Positions 15,764-24,306 of a stretch of DNA of 64,000 bases are shown here, in pieces. Each line of letters starts with the position of its first letter. The first letter of the stretch is position 1. Source of the DNA: Reyranella aquatilis (GTDB taxonomy: Bacteria > Pseudomonadota > Alphaproteobacteria > Reyranellales > Reyranellaceae); the NCBI RefSeq assembly GCF_020880995.1, contig NZ_JAJISD010000008.1, positions 233,514 through 297,513 on the forward strand, in the 5' to 3' direction. The translations under genes were made by a program, and so were the position numbers. The notes under the pieces were generated by a model. That model was not told the DNA's origin. It worked only from the letters and a program-made list of their open reading frames with translations, and did not search any database.

Positions 15764-18700
15764 ATGCTGGGTTTGGTCCGGGTCGCACTCAAGCGACCCT
15801 ATACGTTCGTCGTCATGGCGTTGTTGATCCTGATCGTCGGGCCGCTCGCGGCCCTGCGTACGCCGGTCGACATCTTCCCCGAGATCAGGATCCCCGTCAT
15901 CGCCGTGGTCTGGCAGTACACGGGCCTGCCGCCCGACCAGATGTCGGGCCGCGTGATGCTGAATTTCCAGCGCGCGCTCACGACGACCGTCAACGACATC
16001 GAGCATATCGAGGGCACGTCCTATACCGGCGTCGGAATCGTGAAGATCTTCTTCCAGCCGGGTGTCGACATCAGCATTGCCAATGCGCAGGTCACGGCCA
16101 TCGCCCAGACCGTGCTCCGGCAGATGCCGCCCAACATCACGCCGCCGCTGATCCTGAACTACAATGCCGCCACCGTGCCGATCATCCAGCTCGCGCTGGC
16201 CGGCAAGGGCGTGCCCGAGCAGGCGGTGTTCGACCTCGCCATCAACACCGTCCGCACGCCGCTGGTGACCGTCCCGGGAGCGGCCATCCCGTTCCCGTTC
16301 GGCGGCAAGTTCCGGCAGATCCAGATCGATCTCGATCCCGCGGCCCTGCAGGCGCGGGGCCTGTCGGCGGCCGACGTGGCCAATGCGCTGGCCGCGCAGA
16401 ACCTCCTGACGCCGGTTGGCACCCAGAAGATCGGCGGCCACGAGTACGCGATCCAGCTCAACAACGCGCCGGCCGACTTCAACGCACTGGCGGACATCCC
16501 CGTGTTTGCGGCCAACGGCACCGTGGTCTACCTGCGCGACGTGGCGCAGGTGCGGGACGGCAACCCGCCGCAACAGAATATCGTGCATGTGGACGGCGGC
16601 CGGTCGGTGCTGCTGGCCGTGCTCAAGAACGGCACGACGTCGACGCTGGCGATCATTGCCGGCATCAAGGAGCGCGTCGCGGAGCTGAAGAAGGTGCTGC
16701 CCGCCAATGTGTCCCTGGCCGTCCTGGGCGACCAGTCGCTGTTCGTCGAGGGCGCGGTCTCGGGCGTGGCACACGAGGCCGTGCTGGCTGCGGTGCTCAC
16801 GAGCCTGATGATTCTGCTGTTCCTCGGAAGCTGGCGCTCGACCGTGATCATTGCCATCTCGATTCCGCTCGCCATCCTGGGGTCGATCGCGCTGCTGGCG
16901 GCGTTCGGCGAGACGCTGAACATCATGACCCTGGGCGGACTGGCTCTTGCGGTCGGCATCCTGGTCGACGATGCCACGGTGACCATCGAAAACATCAACT
17001 GGCATCTGGAGCAGGGCAAGGACGTCGAGACCGCGATCATGGACGGCGCCCGCCAGATCGTGACGCCTGCCTTCGTGTCGCTGCTCTGCATCTGCATCGT
17101 CTTCGTGCCGATGTTCTTCCTGGAGGGCGTGGCGCGCTTCCTGTTCGTGCCGATGGCCATGGCAGTGATCTTCGCGATGGTCTGCTCGTTCATCCTGTCG
17201 CGCACCCTGGTGCCGACGATGGCCAACTTCCTGCTGAAGCCGCACGGGGCGCACAGTCACGGCGAGGCGCCGCCGCCATCGCGCAACCCGCTGGTGCGCT
17301 TCCAGCGCGGCTTCGAGGCCCGGTTCGAGAGATTGCGCGCGGTCTATCACGACCTGCTGGGCCTGGCGCTCGCCCGTCGCGGCGTGTTCATCGTCTGCTT
17401 CATGGCCTTCGTGCTGGGGTCGTTCGCGCTGGTCCCGTTCCTCGGCCGAAATTTCTTTCCCACCGTCGATTCCGGGCAGATCCTGATGCATGTGCGCGCA
17501 CCCATCGGCACCCGCGTCGAGGAGACCGCCAACAGCTTCGTGGACATCCAGAAGGCGATCCGCACCATCATTCCGCCCAGCCAGATCGCCACGATGGCCG
17601 ACAATGTCGGCATGCCGGTCAGCGGCATCAACATGGCCTACAACAACACCGGCACGATCGGACCGCAGGACGGCGACATCCAGATCAAGCTGACGCCGGA
17701 CCACCGGCCGACCGAGGAATACGTCGCGGCGTTGCGCGAGCGGCTGCCCGAACTTTTTCCCGGCTTCACCTTCTCCTTCCTGCCGGCCGACATCATCAGC
17801 CAGATCCTCAACTTCGGCGCCCCGTCGCCGATCGACGTCCAGGTCCGCACATCGGACACCAATGCCGGCTTCGAGCACGCCAACAGGCTGCTGGCACGTA
17901 TCCGCCAGATCCCCGGAGTCGTCGACGCGCGCATCCAGCAGTCGCGCGGCGCGCCGGTCTTCGCCGTCGACATCGACCGCTCGCGTGCCCAGACCGTCGG
18001 TCTCACGACACGCGACGTGACCAATTCGCTGGTCGTCAATCTCGCCGGCTCCAGCCAGGTGGCTCCGACCTACTGGCTCAACCCGGCCAACGGCGTGACC
18101 TACAACATCGTCATGCAGACGCCGCAGTACCGGCTGGATTCGCTGGCCTCGCTCAGCAACCTGCCGATCATGGCACCCGCTGCCGCCCAGCTTCAGGTTC
18201 TGGGGGGCGTGGCCGACATCAAGCGTTCGTCCGCCAACGCCGTGGTCTCGCAGTACGACCTTCAGGGCATGGTCCAGGTCTATGCCGGCGTGCAAGGCAG
18301 GGACCTCGGGGCCGTGGCGGCGGACGTTCGCGCCGTCGTGGCGGAACTGGCGCCGCAACAATCTCCGCGCATCCGGTCGGTCAAGGTCCAGGGCCAGGTC
18401 AAGACCATGGAATCGGCCTTTTCGGGCCTCCTGTTCGGTCTCCTCGGCGCGGTGGTCCTGATCTACCTGCTGATCGTCGTGAACTTCCAGTCGTGGAGCG
18501 ATCCGTTCGTGATCATCACGGCGCTGCCCGCTGCCCTGGCCGGCATCGTCTGGATGCTGTTCGCCACGGGGACCACGCTCTCGGTGCCGGCCCTGACCGG
18601 CGCCATCATGTGCATGGGCGTGGCGACCGCCAACTCCGTGCTCGTGATCTCCTTCGCCCGCGAGCGGCTGCTCGAACTGGGGGATGCGACGGCGGCCGCG

Positions 18701-18964
18701 CTCGACGCCGGCGTCGTCCGTTTCCGGCCCGTCATCATGACGGCACTCGCCATGATCATCGGCATGACTCCCATGGCGCTGGGCATGGGCGAGGGCGGCG
18801 AGCAGAACGCGCCGCTCGGCCGGGCGGTCATCGGCGGCCTTGTATTTGCCACCATCGCCACGTTGATGTTCGTTCCCGTGGTCTTCAGCGTCGTCCACCG
18901 CAATCACGGCAAGGCGCCCCCTGCGGCGCGCGCCCCCGTGCCCGGAGCGCCTCATGTCGCCTGA
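15764..18964 (+). CDS. RND efflux permease (AcrB/HAE1-like)
   Basis: A 1066-residue inner-membrane proton antiporter with twelve expected helices and two large periplasmic loops. The N terminus LGLVRVALKRPYTF, the TM4 pair in VGILVDDATVTIENI (proton-relay aspartates) and the duplicated halves identify the hydrophobe/amphiphile efflux branch. It would export drugs or lipophiles through an adaptor and an outer-membrane channel. The gene for the adaptor follows with an 11-base overlap. The order permease-then-adaptor is the reverse of most acrAB-type operons, and no TolC-like gene follows. Confidence 0.92.
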   Translation: MLGLVRVALKRPYTFVVMALLILIVGPLAALRTPVDIFPEIRIPVIAVVWQYTGLPPDQMSGRVMLNFQRALTTTVNDIEHIEGTSYTGVGIVKIFFQPGVDISIANAQVTAIAQTVLRQMPPNITPPLILNYNAATVPIIQLALAGKGVPEQAVFDLAINTVRTPLVTVPGAAIPFPFGGKFRQIQIDLDPAALQARGLSAADVANALAAQNLLTPVGTQKIGGHEYAIQLNNAPADFNALADIPVFAANGTVVYLRDVAQVRDGNPPQQNIVHVDGGRSVLLAVLKNGTTSTLAIIAGIKERVAELKKVLPANVSLAVLGDQSLFVEGAVSGVAHEAVLAAVLTSLMILLFLGSWRSTVIIAISIPLAILGSIALLAAFGETLNIMTLGGLALAVGILVDDATVTIENINWHLEQGKDVETAIMDGARQIVTPAFVSLLCICIVFVPMFFLEGVARFLFVPMAMAVIFAMVCSFILSRTLVPTMANFLLKPHGAHSHGEAPPPSRNPLVRFQRGFEARFERLRAVYHDLLGLALARRGVFIVCFMAFVLGSFALVPFLGRNFFPTVDSGQILMHVRAPIGTRVEETANSFVDIQKAIRTIIPPSQIATMADNVGMPVSGINMAYNNTGTIGPQDGDIQIKLTPDHRPTEEYVAALRERLPELFPGFTFSFLPADIISQILNFGAPSPIDVQVRTSDTNAGFEHANRLLARIRQIPGVVDARIQQSRGAPVFAVDIDRSRAQTVGLTTRDVTNSLVVNLAGSSQVAPTYWLNPANGVTYNIVMQTPQYRLDSLASLSNLPIMAPAAAQLQVLGGVADIKRSSANAVVSQYDLQGMVQVYAGVQGRDLGAVAADVRAVVAELAPQQSPRIRSVKVQGQVKTMESAFSGLLFGLLGAVVLIYLLIVVNFQSWSDPFVIITALPAALAGIVWMLFATGTTLSVPALTGAIMCMGVATANSVLVISFARERLLELGDATAAALDAGVVRFRPVIMTALAMIIGMTPMALGMGEGGEQNAPLGRAVIGGLVFATIATLMFVPVVFSVVHRNHGKAPPAARAPVPGAPHVA

Positions 18965-20135
18965 AACCCCTGCCGCTTCCTCCAAGCCGCGTTCCCGGCG
19001 CGGCCTCGTGCTGTTCGGCTTTGCGGTGGCCCTGGGCCTCGCAGCCGTCGTGGCCAACGGCATCTGGACCAGGAAGGCCAGTGAAGCGCGGCTGAAGGAC
19101 TGGACCGACACCCAGGCGGTGCCGACGGTCAGCGTCATCAACCCCTCGACCGGCGCCAACAAGACGTCGCTCGACCTGCCGGGGCGGCTCGAGGCCTATT
19201 CACGCGCGCCGATCTACGCCCGCGTCGGCGGGTTCCTTAAGGCTTGGTATGTCGATATCGGTGCGCCCGTGAAGGCCGGCCAGCTTCTGGCCGAGATCGA
19301 GGCGCCCGATCTCGACCAGCAGCTCCTGCAGGCCAAGGCATCGCTCGCCAGCGCCCAGGCGGCCGAGCAACTGGCGACCGTGACGGCGGGGCGCTGGCAG
19401 CAGCTCGGCGGCGCCAATACGGTGTCGCGCCAGACGGTCGACGAGAAGACCGGCGACCTCACGGTAAAACAGTCGCTCACGAGGGCAGCCCAAGCCGCCG
19501 TAGACCGCCTCGAGGTCCTGTCGGCTTACAAGCGCATCACGGCGCCGTTCGACGGCATCGTGACGAACCGCAACACGGATGTCGGAGCGCTCATCAGCGC
19601 CGAATCGAGCGCCGGGCTCGCGCTGTTCGTCATTTCCGACGTCGAAAGACTTCGCCTGAACGTCAGCATCCCGCAGAATTTCGTGCCGGCGGTAAAGCTC
19701 AATACGAACGTGCAGATCACGGTCCCCGAGTATCCCGGCAAGATCTACAGGGGCGTGGTCGAAGCGTCGGCCCGTGCCGTCGATGCCCAGACCGGCACGA
19801 CCCGAATGCAGGTCGTGGTGGACAATGCCCACGGAGAACTGATGCCCGGCGCCTTCGCCAACACGCGCATCGAGCTGCCGTCCAGTATGGAGTCGCTGGC
19901 CGTGCCGGCGGGCGCGCTGATCTTCGACCAGAAAGGCCTGCGGGTCGCCACCGTCGACGCCAACAGCAAGGTCGTGCTGAAGCCGGTCACGATCGCACGC
20001 GACCTCGGCCAGATCGTGGAGATCGGCAGCGGCCTCGCGGCCCAGGATCGGGTCATCGAAAGCCCGCCGGACGGGCTTGCCAACGGCGACCCGGTGCGGG
20101 TCGTCGATACCGCCAGGCCCGCCGCCGTGCGATAA
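18954..20135 (+). CDS. RND periplasmic adaptor (membrane fusion protein)
   Basis: A 393-residue HlyD/AcrA-type adaptor. One N-terminal transmembrane anchor (about 17-36) leads to the lipoyl half-motif IYARVGGFLKAWYVDIGAPV, an alpha-helical hairpin (about 115-170), the second lipoyl half ITAPFDGIVTNRNTDVGALI, then beta-barrel and membrane-proximal domains. It links the RND permease to an outer-membrane channel. It overlaps the permease gene by 11 bases and is clearly cotranscribed. Confidence 0.9.
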   Translation: MSPETPAASSKPRSRRGLVLFGFAVALGLAAVVANGIWTRKASEARLKDWTDTQAVPTVSVINPSTGANKTSLDLPGRLEAYSRAPIYARVGGFLKAWYVDIGAPVKAGQLLAEIEAPDLDQQLLQAKASLASAQAAEQLATVTAGRWQQLGGANTVSRQTVDEKTGDLTVKQSLTRAAQAAVDRLEVLSAYKRITAPFDGIVTNRNTDVGALISAESSAGLALFVISDVERLRLNVSIPQNFVPAVKLNTNVQITVPEYPGKIYRGVVEASARAVDAQTGTTRMQVVVDNAHGELMPGAFANTRIELPSSMESLAVPAGALIFDQKGLRVATVDANSKVVLKPVTIARDLGQIVEIGSGLAAQDRVIESPPDGLANGDPVRVVDTARPAAVR

Positions 20136-20168
20136 AAGTCTCCCGCCACGGGGGCGGCGGAGACGGCG

Positions 20169-21270
20169 ATGATCGATACGGAAAAGGGCAGGGCCGAGGT
20201 CACGCGGTTTACGATCGATGTCGCGGTTCGACTCGGTCTGATCGCGACCATCGTCTATGTGACTTTGCTGCTGCTGCAGCCGGTGGCGCCGCTGATGCTC
20301 TGGGCCATCATCCTGTCGGTCGCCGTCTTTCCCCTTTTCAACATTGTGCGCCGCCGTCTGCACATCCGCGACGGTCTCGCCGCCGCACTGTTCTCGGTCC
20401 TGCTGTTGGTGCTGCTGCTGACGCCGGTGGTGATCCTGGCCGGATCGGCGATCGATAGCCTGGACGCCTATGCGAGAATGCTGTTGCGGGGCGAGCATGT
20501 CGTGCCGCCACCGCCTGAATCGGTGCGTGACTGGCCGATGGTCGGCAACCGCGTCTACGAATTCTGGCTGAACGGCTCCAACGATATACGCGCGCTGGTG
20601 ACCACCCATGTCGGCCAGCTCGCTTCCGCCGGCCGCTGGATCGGTCGCGTTGCCGGAGGGGTGTTCCTGGAGGTGCTGCAGTTCGCCGGCGATCATCGTG
20701 GCGGGCATCCTGCTGGCCTATTCCGACGAATTGCTGGAGACGGTTCGTGGCCTTGCGGGCCGTGTCGCCGACAAGCGTGGCCGGCACTTCCTCGAGATCG
20801 CCGGCTCGACGATCCGCAACGTCTCGCAGGGCGTCATCGGCATCGCGCTCCTGCAGTCGGCGCTGCTCGGCATCGGCATGCTGGTGGCGGGCGTGCCGTT
20901 CGCGGGCCCCATCACCTTCGTCTGCCTGGTGCTGGCCATCGTTCAGGTCGGGCCCAACATCATCATGATCCCGGTCATCGTCTGGACCTGGATGTACCTT
21001 CCGGCCCTGCATGCCGGTCTCTTCACCGTCTACACGCTGCCGCTGCTGCTGCTCGACAACGTGCTGCGCCCCATCCTGATGGCGCGCGGCCTGCCGACGC
21101 CGATGGCCGTGATCCTGGCCGGCGTCATCTGCGGCACGCTGGCCGGGGGGCTGATCGGCCTGTTCGTCGGCCCTGTGGTTCTTTCCGTCTTCTACGACCT
21201 GCTGGTCGCGTGGATCGCGTCCGGCGTCAGGTCCGAGGAAGAGGGCGACGCCTCCGCGCCCCCGGCCTGA
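20169..21270 (+). pseudogene. AI-2E/PerM family permease, frameshifted
   Basis: The gene starts at ATG 20169 in one frame with two N-terminal membrane helices and continues to about residue 175 (ending GGVFLEVLQFA). From about 20695 the homologous sequence resumes one base later, with IIVAGILLAYSDELLE, the AI-2E motif VGPNIIMIPV, LLLLDNVLRPILMARGL and the terminal helices, to the stop at 21270. One extra base (or two missing) around 20685-20700 explains this. Intact members are polytopic permeases of about 350-370 residues; joined, these parts give about 366. Either a true recent pseudogene or a sequencing error. Confidence 0.8.
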
Positions 21271-21291
21271 CACGTCGCCCGGACCAATCCC

Positions 21292-22146
21292 TTACTTCTT
21301 CTTCGGGCGGATGGCGTCCCACTGCTCGTCGGTCCAGTCGAGCATGGCCGAGGTGTTGGCGCCGCCGCCGCCCGACTGCAGCATCTTGCCGCCGTCGATG
21401 ACGATGGCATCGCCGTTGATGTAGGCCGCGCCGTCGCTCACCAGAAAGGCGGCGAGGTTGGCCAGCTCGATATGCTCGCCGGTGCGGCGCATCGGGATCG
21501 CCTTGATCATCTCGTCCTGACCGCCGCGTTCTTTCGGCATCAGCCGGCTCCAGGCGCCCTCGGTCGGAAAGGGGCCGGGGACGATCGCGCAGGTGCGGAT
21601 GCCCTTGGGACCCCATTCGACGGCGAGGCTCTTGGTCATCGCCAGAACGCCCGCCTTGGCCATCGCCGAGGGCACGGTGAAGGGCGCGCCGGTCAGTGAT
21701 GAGACGGTGAGGATCGACATCACCACCTTGTTGCGCTCGCCGGCCTCGATCCAGCGGCGGCCGGCCGCCACGGTGCAATAGGCCGAGCCGTGCAGCACGA
21801 TGCCGAGCACGGCGTCGATCGCCCGTGGCGACATCTTGTGGGTCTGCGCCAGGATCTGGCCGGCGGCGTTGTTGACGAGGATGTCGAGCGGGCGCTTCTC
21901 CCAGATCTTGTCCATCATCGCCTCGACGGCGTCGGGGACGCGCACGTCGCAGCCCACCGTCTCGATCTCGCCGCCAGTCTCCTTCGCGAGCTCGGCGGCC
22001 GTCTCCTTCAGCACGTCCTCGCGGCGGCCGCAGATGATCACGTTGGCGCCGAGTTCGAGGTAGCGGTGTGCCATCGAGCGGCCGAGGCCGGTGCCGCCGC
22101 CGGTGACCAGGATGCGCTTGCCCTTGAGCAGGTCGGGTTGGAACAT
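21292..22146 (-). CDS. SDR oxidoreductase, 2,4-dienoyl-CoA reductase-like
   Basis: A 284-residue short-chain dehydrogenase with NAD(P) motif VTGGGTGLGRS and NNAAG. The segment VPSAMAKAGVLAMTKSLAVE and the later PGPFPTEGAWSRL resemble mitochondrial/peroxisomal 2,4-dienoyl-CoA reductases more than classical SDRs. The usual YxxxK is absent: lysine is retained (MAK) but the preceding tyrosine is not. It probably reduces an unsaturated acyl-CoA. It follows the CaiB-type gene by 9 bases on the same strand, so both act on one CoA-thioester route. Confidence 0.8.
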   Translation of the reverse strand: MFQPDLLKGKRILVTGGGTGLGRSMAHRYLELGANVIICGRREDVLKETAAELAKETGGEIETVGCDVRVPDAVEAMMDKIWEKRPLDILVNNAAGQILAQTHKMSPRAIDAVLGIVLHGSAYCTVAAGRRWIEAGERNKVVMSILTVSSLTGAPFTVPSAMAKAGVLAMTKSLAVEWGPKGIRTCAIVPGPFPTEGAWSRLMPKERGGQDEMIKAIPMRRTGEHIELANLAAFLVSDGAAYINGDAIVIDGGKMLQSGGGGANTSAMLDWTDEQWDAIRPKKK

Positions 22147-22155
22147 CGTCTTTTC

Positions 22156-23376
22156 CTACTTCTTGATCTCGGTGAGGGCGATGCCCGAGGCGACCAGTTT
22201 GTCGATTTCGGCGGCGGAATAGCCGGCCTCCTCGAGCACGGTCCTGGTGTCGGTGCCGAACTTCTTGGGCTTGGTGCGGGCCTTGGGCGGGGTGCGCGAG
22301 AGCTTTACGGGATTGCCGACGTTCCGCCAGCCATCCTTCTCCCACACCATGCCGCGATGCCTCGTGTGCGGCGCCTCCATGACGTCGGAGACTTCGAGCA
22401 CGGCGGCCGACGGGACGCCGCCGCGCATCAGCTCCTGCGAGAACTCGTTGGCGTCGCGGTCCTTCAACAGTTCGCGCAGCTCGGCCTCGAGCTCGGCACG
22501 ATGCGCGACACGATCCTTGTTGGTCTTGAAGCGCGGATCATCGGCCAGTTCCGGCTTGCCCAACATCTGCGTGAGCTTCCGGAATTGGCCGTCATTGCCG
22601 GCGCCGACCACGATGTTGCGAGTCTTCGTCGGGAAATTCGAGTAGGGCACCAGGCTCGCATGGCTGTTGCCGACGAGCTTGGGCTTGAGGCCCGCCATGA
22701 AATAGTTCGGCGCATGCGGCTGATGCAGCGCGATGGCGCTGTCGTACAGCGTCGCGTCGACGAACTGGCCCTTGCCCGAACGGTTGCGCTCGTAGAGCGC
22801 CATCAGAATGCCGATCGTGGCGTTCATGCCGGTCGAGAGGTCGACCACCGGCACGCCAATGCGGACCTGGCCACCCTCGGGTGAGCCGTTCACCGAGACG
22901 AGGCCGGCCGAGGCCTGTACCATGGCGTCATAGCCCGGGAAGCCGCCCAGCGGCCCGTCGGCGCCGAAGCCCGAGACGCGGGCATGGACCAAGCGGGGGA
23001 ACTTCGCGGCCAGCACGTCGTGGTAGCCGATGCCCCATTTCTCCATCGTGCCGGTCTTGAAATTATCGATCAGCACGTCTGCCGTCTCGAGCAGCTTCAG
23101 CAGGACCTCGCGGCCCTCGGGCTTGGAGAGATCGAGGGCGATGGTGCGCTTGTTGCGGTTGATGCCGGCGAAGTAGGCCGAGATGCCTTCGGCGTCGAAC
23201 GGAGGACCCCAGGTGCGGGTCTCATCGCCCTGCGGCGGCTCGATCTTGATCACGTCGGCGCCGTGGTCGGCCAGCATCTGGCCGCAATAGGGGCCTCCCA
23301 GCACACGCGACAGGTCGATCACTTTCAGGCCCTCGAGCGCGCCCCCGCTTGCCACCGGCATTTCGTTCCACTCCAC
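22156..23376 (-). CDS. class III CoA transferase (CaiB/BaiF)
   Basis: A 406-residue family III CoA transferase. VIDLSRVLGGPYCGQMLAD and the catalytic aspartate D150 in GYDAMVQASAG are diagnostic; NRNKRTIALDL and YERNRSGKGQFVD are also typical. It moves CoA between an acyl-CoA and a free acid through an aspartyl-CoA intermediate. The start is either GTG 23376 or ATG 23361 (MPVASGG). First gene of an operon with the dienoyl-CoA reductase-like SDR; divergent from the dienelactone hydrolase gene. Confidence 0.88.
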   Translation of the reverse strand: MEWNEMPVASGGALEGLKVIDLSRVLGGPYCGQMLADHGADVIKIEPPQGDETRTWGPPFDAEGISAYFAGINRNKRTIALDLSKPEGREVLLKLLETADVLIDNFKTGTMEKWGIGYHDVLAAKFPRLVHARVSGFGADGPLGGFPGYDAMVQASAGLVSVNGSPEGGQVRIGVPVVDLSTGMNATIGILMALYERNRSGKGQFVDATLYDSAIALHQPHAPNYFMAGLKPKLVGNSHASLVPYSNFPTKTRNIVVGAGNDGQFRKLTQMLGKPELADDPRFKTNKDRVAHRAELEAELRELLKDRDANEFSQELMRGGVPSAAVLEVSDVMEAPHTRHRGMVWEKDGWRNVGNPVKLSRTPPKARTKPKKFGTDTRTVLEEAGYSAAEIDKLVASGIALTEIKK

Positions 23377-23435
23377 GGATTGAGACAGGAGGCGCGGTTA
23401 TAGACCATGGGGCGGAGGCCCGGTACCGTCAGGAC

Positions 23436-24179
23436 ATGATCGAACGCGAGCTGGATATCGCCACGCAAGATGGCGCCATGAACACCTACACCGTGCGGCC
23501 CGACGATGGCGGGCCGCTGCCGGTGGTCGTCATGCTGATGGATGCGCCGGGCGTGCGCGAGGGCCTGCGGGAAATCTGCCGACGGATTTCGCAGTCCGGC
23601 TATTTCGTGCTGCTGCCCAATCTCTACTACCGCTCGACCCGCGAGTTCGTCTGCGGGCCGACGCGCAATCACCCCGACGGCGAGGCCAACCTGAAGCGGA
23701 TGTTCGGCCTGATGGAGACGCTGTCGAATGCCAGGGTGGCGGCGGACACGGGCGCGGTCCTCGATGTGCTGCCGACGCTGCCCGACGCGAAAGCCGGCAA
23801 AGTGGGCCTAGTCGGCTACTGCATGAGCGGCGCCTTCGTCACGGCGGCGGCGGCGAAGCATCCGGATCGCATTGGCTGCTTCGCGTCCTACTATGGGACG
23901 CGCCTGATCACCGACAAGCCGGACTCGCCTCACCTGATGCTGGGCGACATCACCGCCGAGGGCTACTACGCCTTCGCCGAGCACGACACCTACGTGCCGC
24001 TGTCGGACGTCGCGAAGTTCGAGAAGCTCCTCGCTGCCGCGCCGTTTCCCTCGAGGGTCGAGACCGAAGCCGGCACGCATCATGGCTACGCCTTCTCCGA
24101 CCGCGGCAACCTGCACGAGGCCGCGCGCGAGAAGCATTACGAGCGGATGCTGGCGCTCTATCGCCGGCACTTGAGTTAA
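23436..24179 (+). CDS. dienelactone hydrolase family protein
   Basis: A 247-residue alpha/beta hydrolase. The triad is visible: nucleophile C129 in GYCMSGA (the dienelactone hydrolase cysteine), D184 in AEHDTYVP and H216 in THHGYAFS. The family opens dienelactones formed in chlorocatechol/hydroxyquinol pathways to maleylacetate. The next gene is a maleylacetate reductase-like dehydrogenase, which supports this assignment, although a repeat-bearing gap separates them. ATG 23436 is used since homology begins there. Confidence 0.82.
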   Translation: MIERELDIATQDGAMNTYTVRPDDGGPLPVVVMLMDAPGVREGLREICRRISQSGYFVLLPNLYYRSTREFVCGPTRNHPDGEANLKRMFGLMETLSNARVAADTGAVLDVLPTLPDAKAGKVGLVGYCMSGAFVTAAAAKHPDRIGCFASYYGTRLITDKPDSPHLMLGDITAEGYYAFAEHDTYVPLSDVAKFEKLLAAAPFPSRVETEAGTHHGYAFSDRGNLHEAAREKHYERMLALYRRHLS

Positions 24180-24188
24180 GCGCACCAA

Positions 24189-24231
24189 CTCACCCCGAGG
24201 AGCGGCCACCGGCCGAGTCTCGAAGGGTGAG
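24189..24231. repeat. REP-like palindromic element, copy 1
   Basis: A 43-base imperfect palindrome: outer arms CTCACCC (24189-24195) and GGGTGAG (24225-24231), inner arms CGGCC and GGCCG around ACC. Its reverse complement matches the element at 24250-24290, so the pair are inverted copies in the gap between the dienelactone hydrolase and dehydrogenase genes. Confidence 0.65.
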
Positions 24232-24249
24232 CAGCAATCTTGTCGTTGC

Positions 24250-24290
24250 CCATCCTTCGAGACGGCGCTTGCGCGCTTGCTCGGGATGAG
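24250..24290. repeat. REP-like palindromic element, copy 2
   Basis: A 41-base element opposite in orientation to the one at 24189. Shared blocks are CCTTCGAGAC and CTCGGG(A/G)TGAG at the ends with a variable GC-rich middle. Elements of this form are scattered through many alphaproteobacterial genomes. As RNA the pair could form large stem-loops that limit transcription or protect mRNA ends. Confidence 0.65.
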
Positions 24291-24306
24291 GAGAGGGAGT
24301 TGGAAC

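Noticed and set aside
15737..19162. Long minus-strand open frame opposite the RND permease
   Set aside because: Antisense shadow of a well-supported efflux gene; composition rich in His/Arg/Asp and no domain.
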